DNA from: Aphanomyces cochlioides
Lineage: Eukaryota; Oomycota; Saprolegniomycetes; Saprolegniales; Verrucalvaceae
Assembly: GCA_019828595.1 (NCBI GenBank)
Contig: JAHQRK010000007.1
Coordinates: 2,170,001 to 2,234,000, forward strand
Direction: 5' to 3'
DNA: 64,000 nucleotides
The notes below the pieces were generated by a model, which saw only the letters and a program-made list of their open reading frames with translations, ran no database searches and had not been told where the DNA came from. Position 1 is the stretch's first letter. Each line of letters starts with the position of its first letter. Of this stretch, positions 11,024 to 21,630 are shown one piece after another. A program made the position numbers and the translations under genes.

Positions 11024-11329
11024 GAGCATGCCCAACGCGGCCACGCTAACCCGCTAACCAAATAGAATTTAGCGTTCTAGCGAGGCAAATTCAAGCCCAA
11101 CGGTGGCACGCTAAAAATAGCGTGTAACGAAATTCTAGCGTGCACGTTAGAATTTCCACTAGATTTGGCGTGGTGAATAGCGTCTGGCGTGGTCGATGCC
11201 ATATAGTCCCGAAGCGTAGAGGATATGACCGTTGGGCTTGCTCAGGCAATCACGCCAAACTTTGAGTGAGTAACGCACGCTAGATTGGATTTAGCGTGAT
11301 GGAATAGCGCTGTCGCGTTGGGCATGCTC
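11024..11329. mobile_element. MITE of PIF/Harbinger type
   Basis: A 306-bp non-coding element with terminal inverted repeats starting GAGCATGCCCAACGCG at the left and ending CGCGTTGGGCATGCTC at the right. It is flanked by the 3-bp target duplication TTA (11021-11023 and 11330-11332). The TTA duplication and the GAGCAT... terminus are typical of PIF/Harbinger elements. The inside is rich in repeated TAGCGTG-type words. Harbinger transposase genes occur about 30 kb away in this window, but their ends were not matched to this MITE. Confidence 0.85.
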
Positions 11330-11463
11330 TTACAACAAAATGATTTCGAGGATTTTTTGCAGTTGACCCACCAGGGATGCCATCAACATGGTGATATCCA
11401 TTCTGGTTGTACAATCTCAGTCTTTGATTCCAGCGGCGGATCACGCGACAAAATGGCCGCTTC

Positions 11464-11515
11464 TCATGTACTGAGGAATTGCACAATCTTCATGTGACCC
11501 GCGGTGATTGCCAGC
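11464..11515 (-). pseudogene. 3' end of ankyrin-like copy B, severed by the Copia insertion
   Basis: Read on the minus strand after the target-site sequence CCAGC, this stretch encodes the C-terminal part of the family (AITAGHMKIVQFLST then stop at 11464-11466). It continues directly from the part of copy B located beyond the other end of the Copia element, at 17296 and above. It is the missing last 50 bases of that gene. Confidence 0.8.
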
Positions 11516-11639
11516 TAACTGTGGAAAATTAGATTTTCGTCCAATAGAAATAGGACATTACAGATCTGGCTTCCCGCCACTCATTCTAACAGTCTAATCT
11601 CACTCTTGAATTCACCCCCATCGTATCATGACTCTGTAA
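11516..11639 (+). repeat. 5' LTR of the Copia element
   Basis: 124 bp starting TAACTGTGGAAAATTAG and ending ACTCTGTAA. Boundaries were set by the flanking CCAGC duplication. The LTR is short and lacks the usual TG...CA ends at these limits. Confidence 0.8.
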
Positions 11640-11728
11640 GGTTAACAGCCGTACATTCTCTTAAAGAAACCAACAACGACTAACTATGTCTACACCCCCC
11701 GCATCCCCTAGCTGGAGCTATTGAAATC

Positions 11729-14700
11729 ATGTCCAACGAGCTTGGAGAACTGAAACGCCTTCTGGACCACCAGAAGCAAGAGATCGAGCTCATGCGAGCC
11801 CAGTCGAGCGCGACGAAATCCACTTCGACCACCACCGAAACTGAAATGAAGGACCTGCTGCGCAAAGTGCGGTTCGACGGGACGAATTTCTCCACCTTCA
11901 AGGCAAAATTTGAAGTCGTCTGCCGACTTCGCCACATCTGGGGCATCATCTCCGGCACCGAAACGCTGGACGATAGTGCTACGCAACATCAAGTGGCGGA
12001 GTTCTCGGACAAGGCGAATCTCGCGAAATCTTACCTTCAAACTTCTCTTTCGTACGAAGTGTTTGACACAGTCCGCGAAGACAAGACTCCCGCCGAGATG
12101 TGGCAAACCCTAATCGACTACTATGAGAAGAAAGAATGGTCCAACACCATTTACGTGCTTCGCCGCCTTTGTGAACTGAAATATGACCCCAAGTATGACA
12201 TGCTCAAACATATCACCAAGACTCGCGCAATCATCCGCGACCTAAATGACATGGGTAAAAAGATCAGCGAGAGCGAGACGGTCGAGTGGATCCTTGTTAC
12301 CTTGCCAAACGACGGTCCCAACAACTTCAATGCCTTAATCAACCATCTGAAGCCGACACCGAATCAAGAAATTAGCCTAAAGACATTGATCAGCGCCTTG
12401 TTGAATGAGGAAGAGAAGCGTAAAGAGCGTAAGCGAACGCGATCGTACCATCACAGCCGTGAGCGCGACCACAAGAAGCCCGAGAATGGAGGCAGCTACG
12501 CTAATATCACACATGAAATCAATGCTCTCAAAACCAAACTCAATACCATCAAGAATGTCCGCAAGTCCGAAGGAAAGTGGTGCTTCATCTGTCGGAAGAC
12601 AAGCGACCACGTCGCCCAAGATCACGATGACTTCGATCCAAACTATCGTGACAAGAAGGGTAAGGGGACAAGACCAAAGGATTACCGCGCCTCTAAAGTT
12701 ACCTTCACAAAAACGCCACTACGGAAATCGCTAGCGGGTTCGGACGACGACGAGGTCAACTACAAAATCAACGCGGTGAGCGATGGCACGCCAAACGGTC
12801 AAGAAACCCACTGGACGCTCGACAACTGCGCCACTGGCCATGTCACCGGGTTGCGGCACTACGTCGTAGACTGTTATGGAAATGCACACTTGATCCTACC
12901 CAACGACGAGCAAATAAAAGGGTGCAGCGGCACCGCGCACATCCAACTTATGGACGGGAAAAAGAAGCAGCACGCTCACGCTTTGACAATGTTGCGTTTG
13001 AACCGAACATCTACAAAAACCTCATTTCCCACATCCAACTGCTGACGATGGGATACCGGCTTGTGAAACAAGACTTGGAAGAAGCGATCTACATAAGGAA
13101 GGACGAACCAAGGGCTCTTGTCTTCAAGCTTTTGAACGGTATGTATGTTCTACAACAAACCAAATCAAATCAAGTCAATGCGGTAAAAACGGACGACAAG
13201 TTGGTGCGATGGCACAACAAACTGAACCACGCTGGCTTCGACCAAGTCGCTAAAATCATCAAACCAATCATGAACCATGATGAAGACTCGACTACCTCTC
13301 AACACAAATGCGAGGGATGCATGCATGGCCAAGCCAAAAGGGTGTCATACCGCAACCAAAACCACTTTGTTGCCCCCAAGCCGCTAGAAAGCTTGAGCGC
13401 GGACTTGTGCGGACCGATCACGCCTAAGACAATTCATGGGCAAAAGTACACCAGCATCTTTACCGACCACGCGTCGCGATTCATCTTCGCCCGTCTGCTC
13501 AAGTCCAAGGATGAAGTCGTTCTACACCTCGACGAGTTGGCATCAGAACTGGACAACCAACGGCGAGACTCACGGATCAGCAACATATACTCCGATGGTG
13601 GAGGCGAGTACACGAGCGCAAGCTTCCGAGCGGCGTGCACAGCAAGAGGGATCAAGCAGAAGTTCACCAACGCGCCACCTCCCGAGGAAAACCACTTTGC
13701 CGAGAAGACGAACGAATACCTATTCAACAAGGTCAGAGTCTACATGACAATGAGTGGTCTACCAGCTCAACTCTGGGGATACGCGCTTGATCACGTCGTC
13801 TACGTGTACAACAACACGCCGCAAGAGTTGCTGAACCAACGAACTCCATATGAAGTCTTGTTCGCAAAGCCTAGCAGATTGCACATGCTCAAGACGTTCG
13901 GGTGTCTCGCTTACATGTATGTCCCAAAGTCCGAGCGCGCGTCCAAGCTGTCGAATCCAGCGGTACCATGCGTCTTCGTTGGCTATGCAAAGGAAAAACT
14001 GGGTTATCTTCTGTACAATCCAAAGAAACGCACCATTCAAACCTCCCGCTCCGTGAAGTTTGACGAAACAAAGCTTCGAAACGCGAACATGTTTTTAGAT
14101 CAGGACTTCAAGGCAGGGCGCCTTGTCATCCCATCCCACGAGTCCACGGGCAAACTTGCGCTTGACGACGAGATCTACAAGGCAAGATTTACTACTGACC
14201 AGGAGGAGGCGCCAATACTCGAGACAACCGACAAGTCCGACGGCGACAGCGCCGCACCAAATGCCCAAAGCGGGAAGCGCGTGGCAACACGGAAATCTGC
14301 CCGCACAATCAAGAAGCCCAAGATCTATGAAGTGAACAGCGTGAGAAACAAGATTGTCGAACCGCAGACCTTCCGCGACGTCGACAAAAGCGAGTATCGG
14401 CGTGAATGGATTGAAGCGACCAACACTGAATACCAAGCTATGTTAAACAACAATGTTTGGGAACTCGTACCTCTCCCGGCGGATCGCAAGGCACTGAAAT
14501 GCAAGTGGGTTTGGAAGGTGAAGTATGACGCCGACGGATCGCTTGAACGCTTCAAAGCACGCTTATGCCTAAAGGGATATCTTCAAATTGCTGGCGTGGA
14601 CTTTACCGACACACACGCACCGGTTCTACGCCTTGATTCCCTCCGGCTACTGTGTGCGCTGGTGGCGACGCTTGACTTGGAGACCGCACAACTTGACGTG

Positions 14701-15902
14701 AAGACCGCTTTTCTCAACGGCGACCTTGATGAAGACATCTACATGGAACAGCCTGAGCGATATCAAGTCGAGGGGAAGACTCACCTGGTGTGCAAACTGA
14801 ACAAGTCCATATACGGCTTGAAACAAGCCCCGCGTCAATGGAACAAGAAACTCAACGACCACCTCGCGTCGATCGGCTTCAAGCGATGCCACAAAGAACA
14901 ATGCATCTACGTCATGGTGAACAATGAAGACAGAACTATCATATACCTCGCAGTATACGTGGATGACATAGTGATCGCGACAAGCTGCAAGAAGGCTCTG
15001 GACGCCGTCCGAAACGACCACAGGCGAACATTTGAAATGTCCGATAAGGGAGAGCTAACTTTCCTACTTGGAATGAGGATTGAAAGAGACCGCTCAGCAC
15101 GTACCGTGAAGATATCGCAAAGCACGTTTGCCTCGAAGAATTGCTTGTGAAGTTCCACATGCAAGCTTGCGATTCCGAGCCAACGCCGCAAGTGGAAGGT
15201 CTACCAGCAGAAGTGAGAGCCAGCGACAATCCCAACAACCTTCCATATCGGAGCCTCACTGGCGCGCTGCAGTACCTTGTCACCGCCACCAGACTGGATA
15301 TAGCCTACGCCGTTCGCTTCCTGTCATCGCACAATCACGACTACAACACAAGTCACTGGAAGATGGCGAAGCGAGTCCTGAAATACCTGCAAGGGACGAA
15401 GCATCTTGGCATAAAGTATGACGGACGTACAAGCGCAAGACCAAAAGCGTTCAGTGACGCCGACTTTGCGAACGACAAGCACGACAGCAAATCTATCACT
15501 GGGTCAGTCATCACGATGGCCGGAGGAGCGATCACATACATGTCGAAGAAACAGAGCCTAGTTGGCCAAAGCACCACTGAAGTCGAGTTCATCGCAGCGG
15601 CGGAGACCGCGAAGAACCTAATATGGTTGCATGAGCTTCTTCACGAAATGAAAGTCAAGATTGACTTACCCATCGATATGTTCGTCGATAATCAAAGCGC
15701 CATACAGGTCGCGAGAGCCACAGCAAACCACAGCCGGACCAAGCACATTCGGTTGCGCTTCCACTTCCTCAAGGAATTGGTCGATGAAAACGTGGTGAGC
15801 CTACAATACACAAGCACAAAAGATCAGATCGCCGATATCTTCACGAAGGTACAAACCCGCGAGATGTTCGAAGCGCATCGCGCACGACTCGGCATGTGCT
15901 AA
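11729..15902 (+). pseudogene. Copia gag-pol polyprotein, two frameshifts
   Basis: Gag runs from the ATG at 11729 with a UBN2-like region (WQTLIDYYEKKEWSNTI, RRLCELKY) and a zinc-knuckle variant CFICRKTSDHVAQDH (CX2CX5HX4H rather than CCHC). The protease motif is LDNCATGHVTG, so the usual D-S/T-G-A is D-N-C-A. The frame shifts at about 12985. Integrase follows with its HHCC region (WHNKLNH ... CEGCMHGQ) and D-D-E core (ADLCGP, YSDGGGEY, EENHFAEKTN). Reverse transcriptase has LDVKTAFLNGDLDEDIYMEQ and the YVDD catalytic box at about 14957. A second shift at about 15132 leads into the RT end and RNase H (FSDADFAND, TEVEFIAAAE, VDNQSAI, SRTKHIRLR), ending at 15902. The frame interruptions and the altered protease site indicate that the copy is probably inactive. 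Confidence 0.9.
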
Positions 15903-17169
15903 ATGACCCATCATGCTTGGAAGTGACGACAGTTCACTAAGCAAAGTAATCAAAACAATGCGTCAATCATCACTTCTTACCCGACATGCATGTGCAACGC
16001 AATGCAGAGCTCGGCCGGAAACCACCGAGCAGACGCCGCAGCGACTCGCCAGACCGCAGCGGAAACAGTCGCAAGCGCAAGCGGCAGGCCAATGTCAAAC
16101 AGAGGTGGCAGAGAGCAACGAAAAACGACCGCGAGAATAGCGGCAACAAAGCGACAAACAAAGCGGAACGCGGAAGAGAGACGCGAGAGCGCAGCGGAAA
16201 ATGACCGCACAAAATGCCGCTGACAATGTCACCGCGAGCAAAACAATCCTTACGAACAAGTATCTAAGGATTGAGCATTAATTTATGTCAATGACAACGC
16301 CAACATACCGTTGCAAGAAAGACATAAGCAAAATGGGGACAGAGCAAACGCTTTGCAAGACGCAAAGCCGCTTAGAAGCAACAATGTTCACTAAGCAACA
16401 ATTAATCACACCATAAACCATCACATCAATTTACCTTGGTGCGTGTAAACAAATTCGTCAGAAGTCGACCATAAAACAAGCATGAAAAGTTGTCAAAACA
16501 AACGAAAGGGAGAGTGACCTTGAGACCGCTCCACCCATTGGCACCTACCGTCAATCCCGTTCGACGATCATCGCATCAGAGGACGCACAGTCCATGGCCG
16601 TCGAGGCTCGAACAAGTTAGGAATAGTCCCGTAACCATCACGAATTATGCTGGCGCCAACCCGCGACCTAAGCCACCCCTCGACCACAGAGGCGCATCCT
16701 CAACAGCTCACAACGAGACCAACGATAAGTGGCAACGGGCAGACCCATGGACACCCCTTCACATGCCATTCGCTGTGGGCAACTACCTCCCATAGCGACA
16801 TGACATGGTCGTAAGGTCACAGGGTCATCACCTCCCTGCAACCTTTGCATACTGGGTCACCATTGTGCAAACTGATAGCCAAAATACAACGGGTGATCAA
16901 ATCCCGCCAGCTCTGAGGGCCATCACCTCCCTCAAAGCTGTGAAAAAAAAGCCATGACATGCCGGTGGTGCGACGTCCAGAAATGATGAAGAAAAACGGA
17001 TCTGTGGGCGACCAAATCCCTACAGATCCACAAAAATGTCCACTTGTGTGTATTCCTGCGACTTGCGGAAGCTTGCGGATGTCTCGGTTGGACCCCAGAG
17101 TCAAGTGAGATCAATGTGTGTTCGAGGTCATGCTTACCACCCTCTCGAAAACAAACTGATCAAGGGAAG
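15903..17169. other. Non-coding 3' region of the Copia element
   Basis: Between the pol stop and the 3' LTR. The first 300 bases (about 15990-16220) are strongly purine-rich on the plus strand (GCGAAAGAC-type words), which creates long but spurious open frames. No envelope-like or host gene is recognisable in the remainder. Confidence 0.6.
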
Positions 17170-17295
17170 TAACTGTGGAAAATTAGATTTTCGTCCAATA
17201 GAAATAGGACATTACAGATCTGGCTTCTCGCCACTCATTCTAACAGTCTAATCGCACTCTTGAATTCACCCCCATCGTATCAAGACTCTCTGTAA
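17170..17295 (+). repeat. 3' LTR of the Copia element
   Basis: 126 bp, nearly identical to 11516-11639 with three substitutions and a CT insertion near the end. It is preceded by AAGGGAAG (polypurine tract) and followed by CCAGC. Confidence 0.8.
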
Positions 17296-17825
17296 CCAGC
17301 TTCATGGCTGACATTCTTGTCTGCCTCTTGTTGTACCACAAGATATTGCACAGTTTCCAAGTGTCCAAATTGCGCTGCCCATGCAATAGACAGAGGAGCT
17401 CCGCCAGGATGATCGATGCGCCGTAGGAACTTTATCATCTCCGTATGTCCATTGAGAGCCGCGAGATCCAAAAGAGGTTCCCGAAACTGACAAATGTCCA
17501 CTCTAGACTGCAACACTGTGATCAATGCCATGTCGCCAAAGTAGACGGCGTATTGCACCATGATCAATTGGAACCTTGTCAAATAGTCCAAAAACTTGGA
17601 CAATCGCGTGAATCCATACTGTTCAAACCATGGCTTGAGTAGTTTGTGTGTGTACTGCATGTGCTTTCGGATTTCAAAGGGCTCGTAGTGGGTTTTATAA
17701 ATTGGACAGAGCTTCCAGCGTAAGGCCATCAAGTCTTTGTAGCTTCCATTCTGGTACGATGCAATCGTGGGGTCTATCTCAGGCGAAAGGAGAATAGCGG
17801 CAAATGACAATCTTTCAATTGCCAT
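17296..17825 (-). pseudogene. Ankyrin-like family copy B, 5' part (interrupted by Copia)
   Basis: Starts at the ATG at 17825. The N-terminal domain (FAAILLSPEIDPTIASYQNG, CPIYKTHYEPFEIRKHMQY, QLIMVQYAVYFGDMAL) and ankyrin-like repeats (PLLDLAALNGHTEMIKFLRR, IAWAAQFGHLETVQYLV) are intact. A one-base shift just before the Copia element moves the remaining C-terminal codons (RMSAMKLA...) out of frame; they resume in 11464-11515 on the far side of the insertion. The current gene would be truncated and end in LTR sequence. Confidence 0.85.
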
Positions 17826-18712
17826 TGAATGCTGAAACGATAATGGCGAACTGAATGGAATAAGCACTCACTCCATCCACTGTACGATAAATCCGCCAAA
17901 GATTTGTGTTCCAGCGTGCTACAAACTGGCCCACAGTGTTCGTCCACAGCTCGATGCTTTCTCCATTGTGCTGATAGGTAAAATGTGTCCAGTTGATGTC
18001 ATTCTTTGAATGATATGGATCCAGTCGACGGTGTCACTCTGGAGATGCACTTCCCAAGTTTACACTCAACTGCATCTCTTTCAATGGACGGATGATGTTC
18101 TCCCCCTTCACAATGAAAGGAACTTATGACAGAGATAGTCTCAGTGTGATCCACTACCATACGAACTCCTGTCTTTGCATGTCAGACTTCGATCTGCAGA
18201 AGTTTGACATGGATGCGACGGTGTGCCACATCAAGCGCGACTGTTCCGCACGGAACAGCGTCATGGATTGTGTCTTGAACTGACCACGACTGGCAGTCTT
18301 AATCATCCCCCTCTTTAGCTTGTGTTCAACCAAGTTTGAGAGAAATTGGATCTGGCATGAAAGCAAAACACGAGAGAATACTTTCGCGTTGAAGTTTACT
18401 TGTGGAGTCCATAGCAAATAATCTGTCTCGACCCACACAACATTTAGATCGTGCCTACTTTTTCATGTTTATTGCAGCCCAACTTGTCAAATACTTTTAT
18501 TTCGAGTTGTCTGGCGGCTCTATGGACGACTCATGGAGCTACTCATCCACAGCCCCCGATCGTACTTGACGACTTGCGGCTCATCGTTTTAGCATCTTAA
18601 GATATGTAATCTGTAGTTTATTATAGAATTTCAAATGGTGGCAAGCACTTCAGTCGTTTTCTGACTGAGAGCGAGGATTTCATCTCGATCGCAAAGTACA
18701 ACCTTGAGATGC
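17826..18712. other. Spacer with possible decayed coding remnants
   Basis: Minus-strand stretches at about 17880-18050 and 18154-18438 show protein-like fragments (for example WVETDYLLWTPQVNFNAKVF and KLKRGMIKTASRG), but they are short and in different frames. They may be remnants of an unrelated gene, and I cannot name the family. Confidence 0.3.
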
Positions 18713-19306
18713 TCAAACGCGCGCCATGTCGAATGTTCGAGCTGTTCGCTGTGGACAGCGTATTGAGAGTTTTGCTTCGGTCTTGTTATCACTTTCGGTT
18801 GTTTTGCCAATCTCTCGAAGATATTTCACAGTTCTCAAATGTCCCAATTCTGTAGCCCATCGAAGAGCGTAAGAGTCATCACCAGGATGGCCAATGTCAC
18901 GAAGGTATTGAATCATGTGCGTTTGTCCATTCATGGCGGCAAGTTCTGCTAGTGGCTCATGAAACGAGCACAAGTCGAGTTTTGAATGCAGCATGGTGGC
19001 CATTTCCAAATCACCAAAGTAGATTGCATATTGTGTCATAACCAGCCGGAACCTCCTGCAGCTGGCCACCAATTTCGGAACTCGAGCAATGCCGTACTTG
19101 TCAAGCCACTGCTCGAGGCATTCGTGAGTAAACTGCATCTGCGGTCGAACAAAACTTGGCCCGTAAAAGTTTTTGTAGATTGGACAAAGTTTCGAGCGCA
19201 GACCAAACATATCAGCATACCATCCTTTCTGGTAGGAGACAATCACAGTGGCGATATCAGGCGACAAGAGCACAGAAACGATGGAGCTAGTAGTTGTGCA
19301 ATCCAT
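18713..19306 (-). CDS. Ankyrin-like family copy C
   Basis: An intact 197-residue frame starting at the ATG at 19306. It has the family N-terminal domain (VSVLLSPDIATVIVSYQKG, KLCPIYKNFYGPSFVRPQMQ, RLVMTQYAIYFGDLEM) and ankyrin-like units (PLAELAAMNGQTHMIQYLRD, ALRWATELGHLRTVKYLRE). The last 35 residues do not match the C-terminal repeat of other copies, so a late frameshift probably replaced the tail. A near-match to the oomycete initiator (GCATTCTTTAATTTT) lies directly upstream of the start. Function unknown; ankyrin repeats usually mediate protein binding. Confidence 0.7.
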   Translation of the reverse strand: MDCTTTSSIVSVLLSPDIATVIVSYQKGWYADMFGLRSKLCPIYKNFYGPSFVRPQMQFTHECLEQWLDKYGIARVPKLVASCRRFRLVMTQYAIYFGDLEMATMLHSKLDLCSFHEPLAELAAMNGQTHMIQYLRDIGHPGDDSYALRWATELGHLRTVKYLREIGKTTESDNKTEAKLSIRCPQRTARTFDMARV

Positions 19307-20944
19307 GGAAAATTAAAGAATGCGCAGTCGGATTGCGGACATTTTGCAATTGTGAGATATCCACACTAACTGTCGCCATGAGAATGTTGCTCCTGGTCAA
19401 TGCCTCATCACGGTTCTAGGCAGCGCATGGACAAATCTTTGGAAACGCTAATCACGTGAGCTCTATAGGACAAGGTCGCAAGATAGAGAGGGCTTCAAAG
19501 CGCCATGATGGTAGGCTGGCGCTCCACGCGACTTGGTTTACAGCGACGACATTTTCTGGACAGAGAATGATTTGATGCCGCCAGGAGATGCAAAGGACAC
19601 TTGAGAAGAAAAAGAAGATTCACAACTTGCGCAAACAGCAGTAACATGTTGTGAGTGAAGAAAAGCTTCTTGGGAAAAGTTCTTCCGAAGGAGAGAACCG
19701 ATGGACAACCTCTTGGACACGTCAATTTCGTTGTCCCTGGCCGTGAAGGCTAGAAACTACTTAGAGAATGAGTGGACAGGTCAAGGGATTGCAAGGCTAA
19801 CCTCCGACAAGCAAACAATCAGAGAGAGCTTTGCAAATTTGGTAACGTGAAGCATACATGCAGATGTCGCTTTCGACAGAGTAGAATCGTCATGAAGGGG
19901 ATCTTGACAAGCTACACACGGATGTCCCACGTGGCACCCAGCGCGCTTTGGATCAAACGAGAGATCGGCAACGTACCAAGTCCAAGAGAGAAGAGCAGCG
20001 CACAAGTGAGAATGAAGTTATGAGCATGGAGGGGAAGCTTCAGTCTGCTGGTGGTGGAGCTGAGCAACTGGGATATTTGCTCTCTTTGTCATCGATGCCA
20101 AAGTCCAAATGAATGACGCAGAGTTGACACCCAATTGAGAGATCTCCTCGCTGTAACGTTAGGTGCACCGGCAGCTCGAAGTAATGGCAAGCGAGTTTTA
20201 TTTCGCTTCGTATGTACTGAGCTTTAGACCCTGCCACGTTGGCAAGCTGTAAATTAATGCCAACTGAAGCTTTTTCAGGGAAATTAAAAAGCACGCATGA
20301 GCTGGGCCTATGGAACACGCGCAGATACATTTTGGCAGCCTCACGAAATTGTCAGCGATTGTCACGTGCACACACAGCCTCTCAAGAATTACATGGGAAT
20401 ACCCAACAAAGTTCTGGCGGCCGCTGGTCTTTATGGACATTAAATTGCCTCTTCGGAGATGATTCAATCGGATCTCCTACTGGCACAAAATCTAAGCGAT
20501 GAATAGAAATGGAGCTCAAATTTGACACAAATTTAATCTCTTTGGTAATAATACCAGCTCACACCCTCTCTCAGGCACTGCCATTGACAATGAAGCTGCG
20601 TTGACAGGTTTTCTCCATTCTTTGTCGATCTCAAGCCCTCGCTCTGATTTCGTCCAATGCCGCCTTCATTACAATGCAGATGGTCACAACGCACCGATTG
20701 CTTGGTTTTAGAAGGGAGCAAGTTGTACATGGCGTGTATCTGAACGTTGTGGTTCAATAAGTTTAAAGACTGTGAGGTCGATTTTGCGCAATTCATCCTT
20801 GCTGCGTGAAGTCGTAATGGCCAGTCTGTGTTGACGACAGGCGCACGTATAGCGTTTGTCAGAGTCTAGTCTATCGACGTCCCTAGCCATATACACCTGA
20901 TCATATGAACTTCGAAATCGCCAAATACATAAAAATTACACGCT
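19307..20944. other. Gene-poor spacer
   Basis: 1.6 kb without a supported gene. Open frames on both strands are below 100 codons and show no domain, no initiator and no family similarity. It may contain decayed repeats that I could not identify. Confidence 0.45.
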
Positions 20945-21630
20945 TTACACTTCGGCGTGCTCATTGCTCAGAGGTCGCAATGGAGTGGATCCTTCTTGTG
21001 TCGTTCGACACCGAATTGCCGTGGGCTGTCCTGCACGATGGCTAATGGAGTATTGTTGGACTAGCTGACGAGACCTAGCGGCTCTAGTTCGCTCTGCCTT
21101 CGCGGCAATCCTCCTTCGCTCGTCGTCACTGGCATACTCGATGAGATACTTCACAGTCGTCAAATGTCCGGACTCGGTAGCCCATTGCAGGGCTTGGAAG
21201 TTGTCGCCAGGATGTTGGATTTCTCGAAGGTACTTCAAGATATGTGTTTGTCCATTCAAGGCAGCCAAGCTCACAAGGGGCTCACGGAGGGATTTCAAGT
21301 CGAGGGTTGCGTGTAGCGTTGTTACCAAGTCCAAGCGGCCAAAGTAGACTGCGTACTGTACCAGCACCAGTTGCAGTTTTTTGGAGCTGGCCAGCAACTT
21401 TGGTATCCGAGCAGTTCCGTAGGTGTCAAGCCACATTTGGAGTCGCTCGTCCGTGATCTTCATGTCCGATTGAATAAAACTCGGATCAAAGAAGCTCTGT
21501 AGATTGGACAGACCTTCGACCGCAAAGGCAGCAAATCCGAGTAACTTCCATTTTGGTACGAGGCGATAGTGCAGGCGATGTCTGGGGACAAGAGCACAGC
21601 CACGACGGAGCTTGTCGACGCACTCGCCAT
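20945..21630 (-). pseudogene. Ankyrin-like family copy D (one frameshift)
   Basis: Starts at the ATG at 21630 (VVAVLLSPDIACTIASYQNG, SKVCPIYR). At about 21505 a one-base shift is needed to continue with FFDPSFIQSDM, MKITDERLQMWLDTYG, QLVLVQYAVYFGRLDL and the ankyrin-like part (PLVSLAALNGQTHILKYLRE, ALQWATESGHLTTVKYLIE). The C-terminus is longer than in other copies and rich in R/A/Q. A single indel, real or a sequencing error, separates this copy from an intact gene. Confidence 0.8.

Larger units (their letters stand above)
11516..17295 (+). mobile_element. Ty1/Copia LTR retrotransposon
   Basis: A 5.78-kb element with LTRs of 124 bp (11516-11639) and 126 bp (17170-17295) and a 5-bp target duplication CCAGC (11511-11515 and 17296-17300). 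A purine tract AAGGGAAG abuts the 3' LTR and serves as the polypurine tract. The internal region encodes gag, protease, integrase, reverse transcriptase and RNase H in Copia order, followed by about 1.27 kb without coding. The two LTRs differ at three bases and one 2-bp indel, so the insertion is moderately recent. It landed near the 3' end of an ankyrin-like gene. Two frameshifts in gag-pol suggest it is defective, unless they are assembly errors. Confidence 0.92.

Noticed and set aside
11520..11628. Copia LTR limits set by TG...CA (TGTGGAAAAT ... CGTATCA)
   Set aside because: These limits leave no target duplication. Extending to TAACTG...CTGTAA gives a CCAGC duplication and restores the interrupted gene, so the longer LTR is preferred.
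15970..16223. Several overlapping 60-80-codon frames on both strands after the Copia pol gene
   Set aside because: They arise from purine-rich sequence without stop codons; no domain, no start context.
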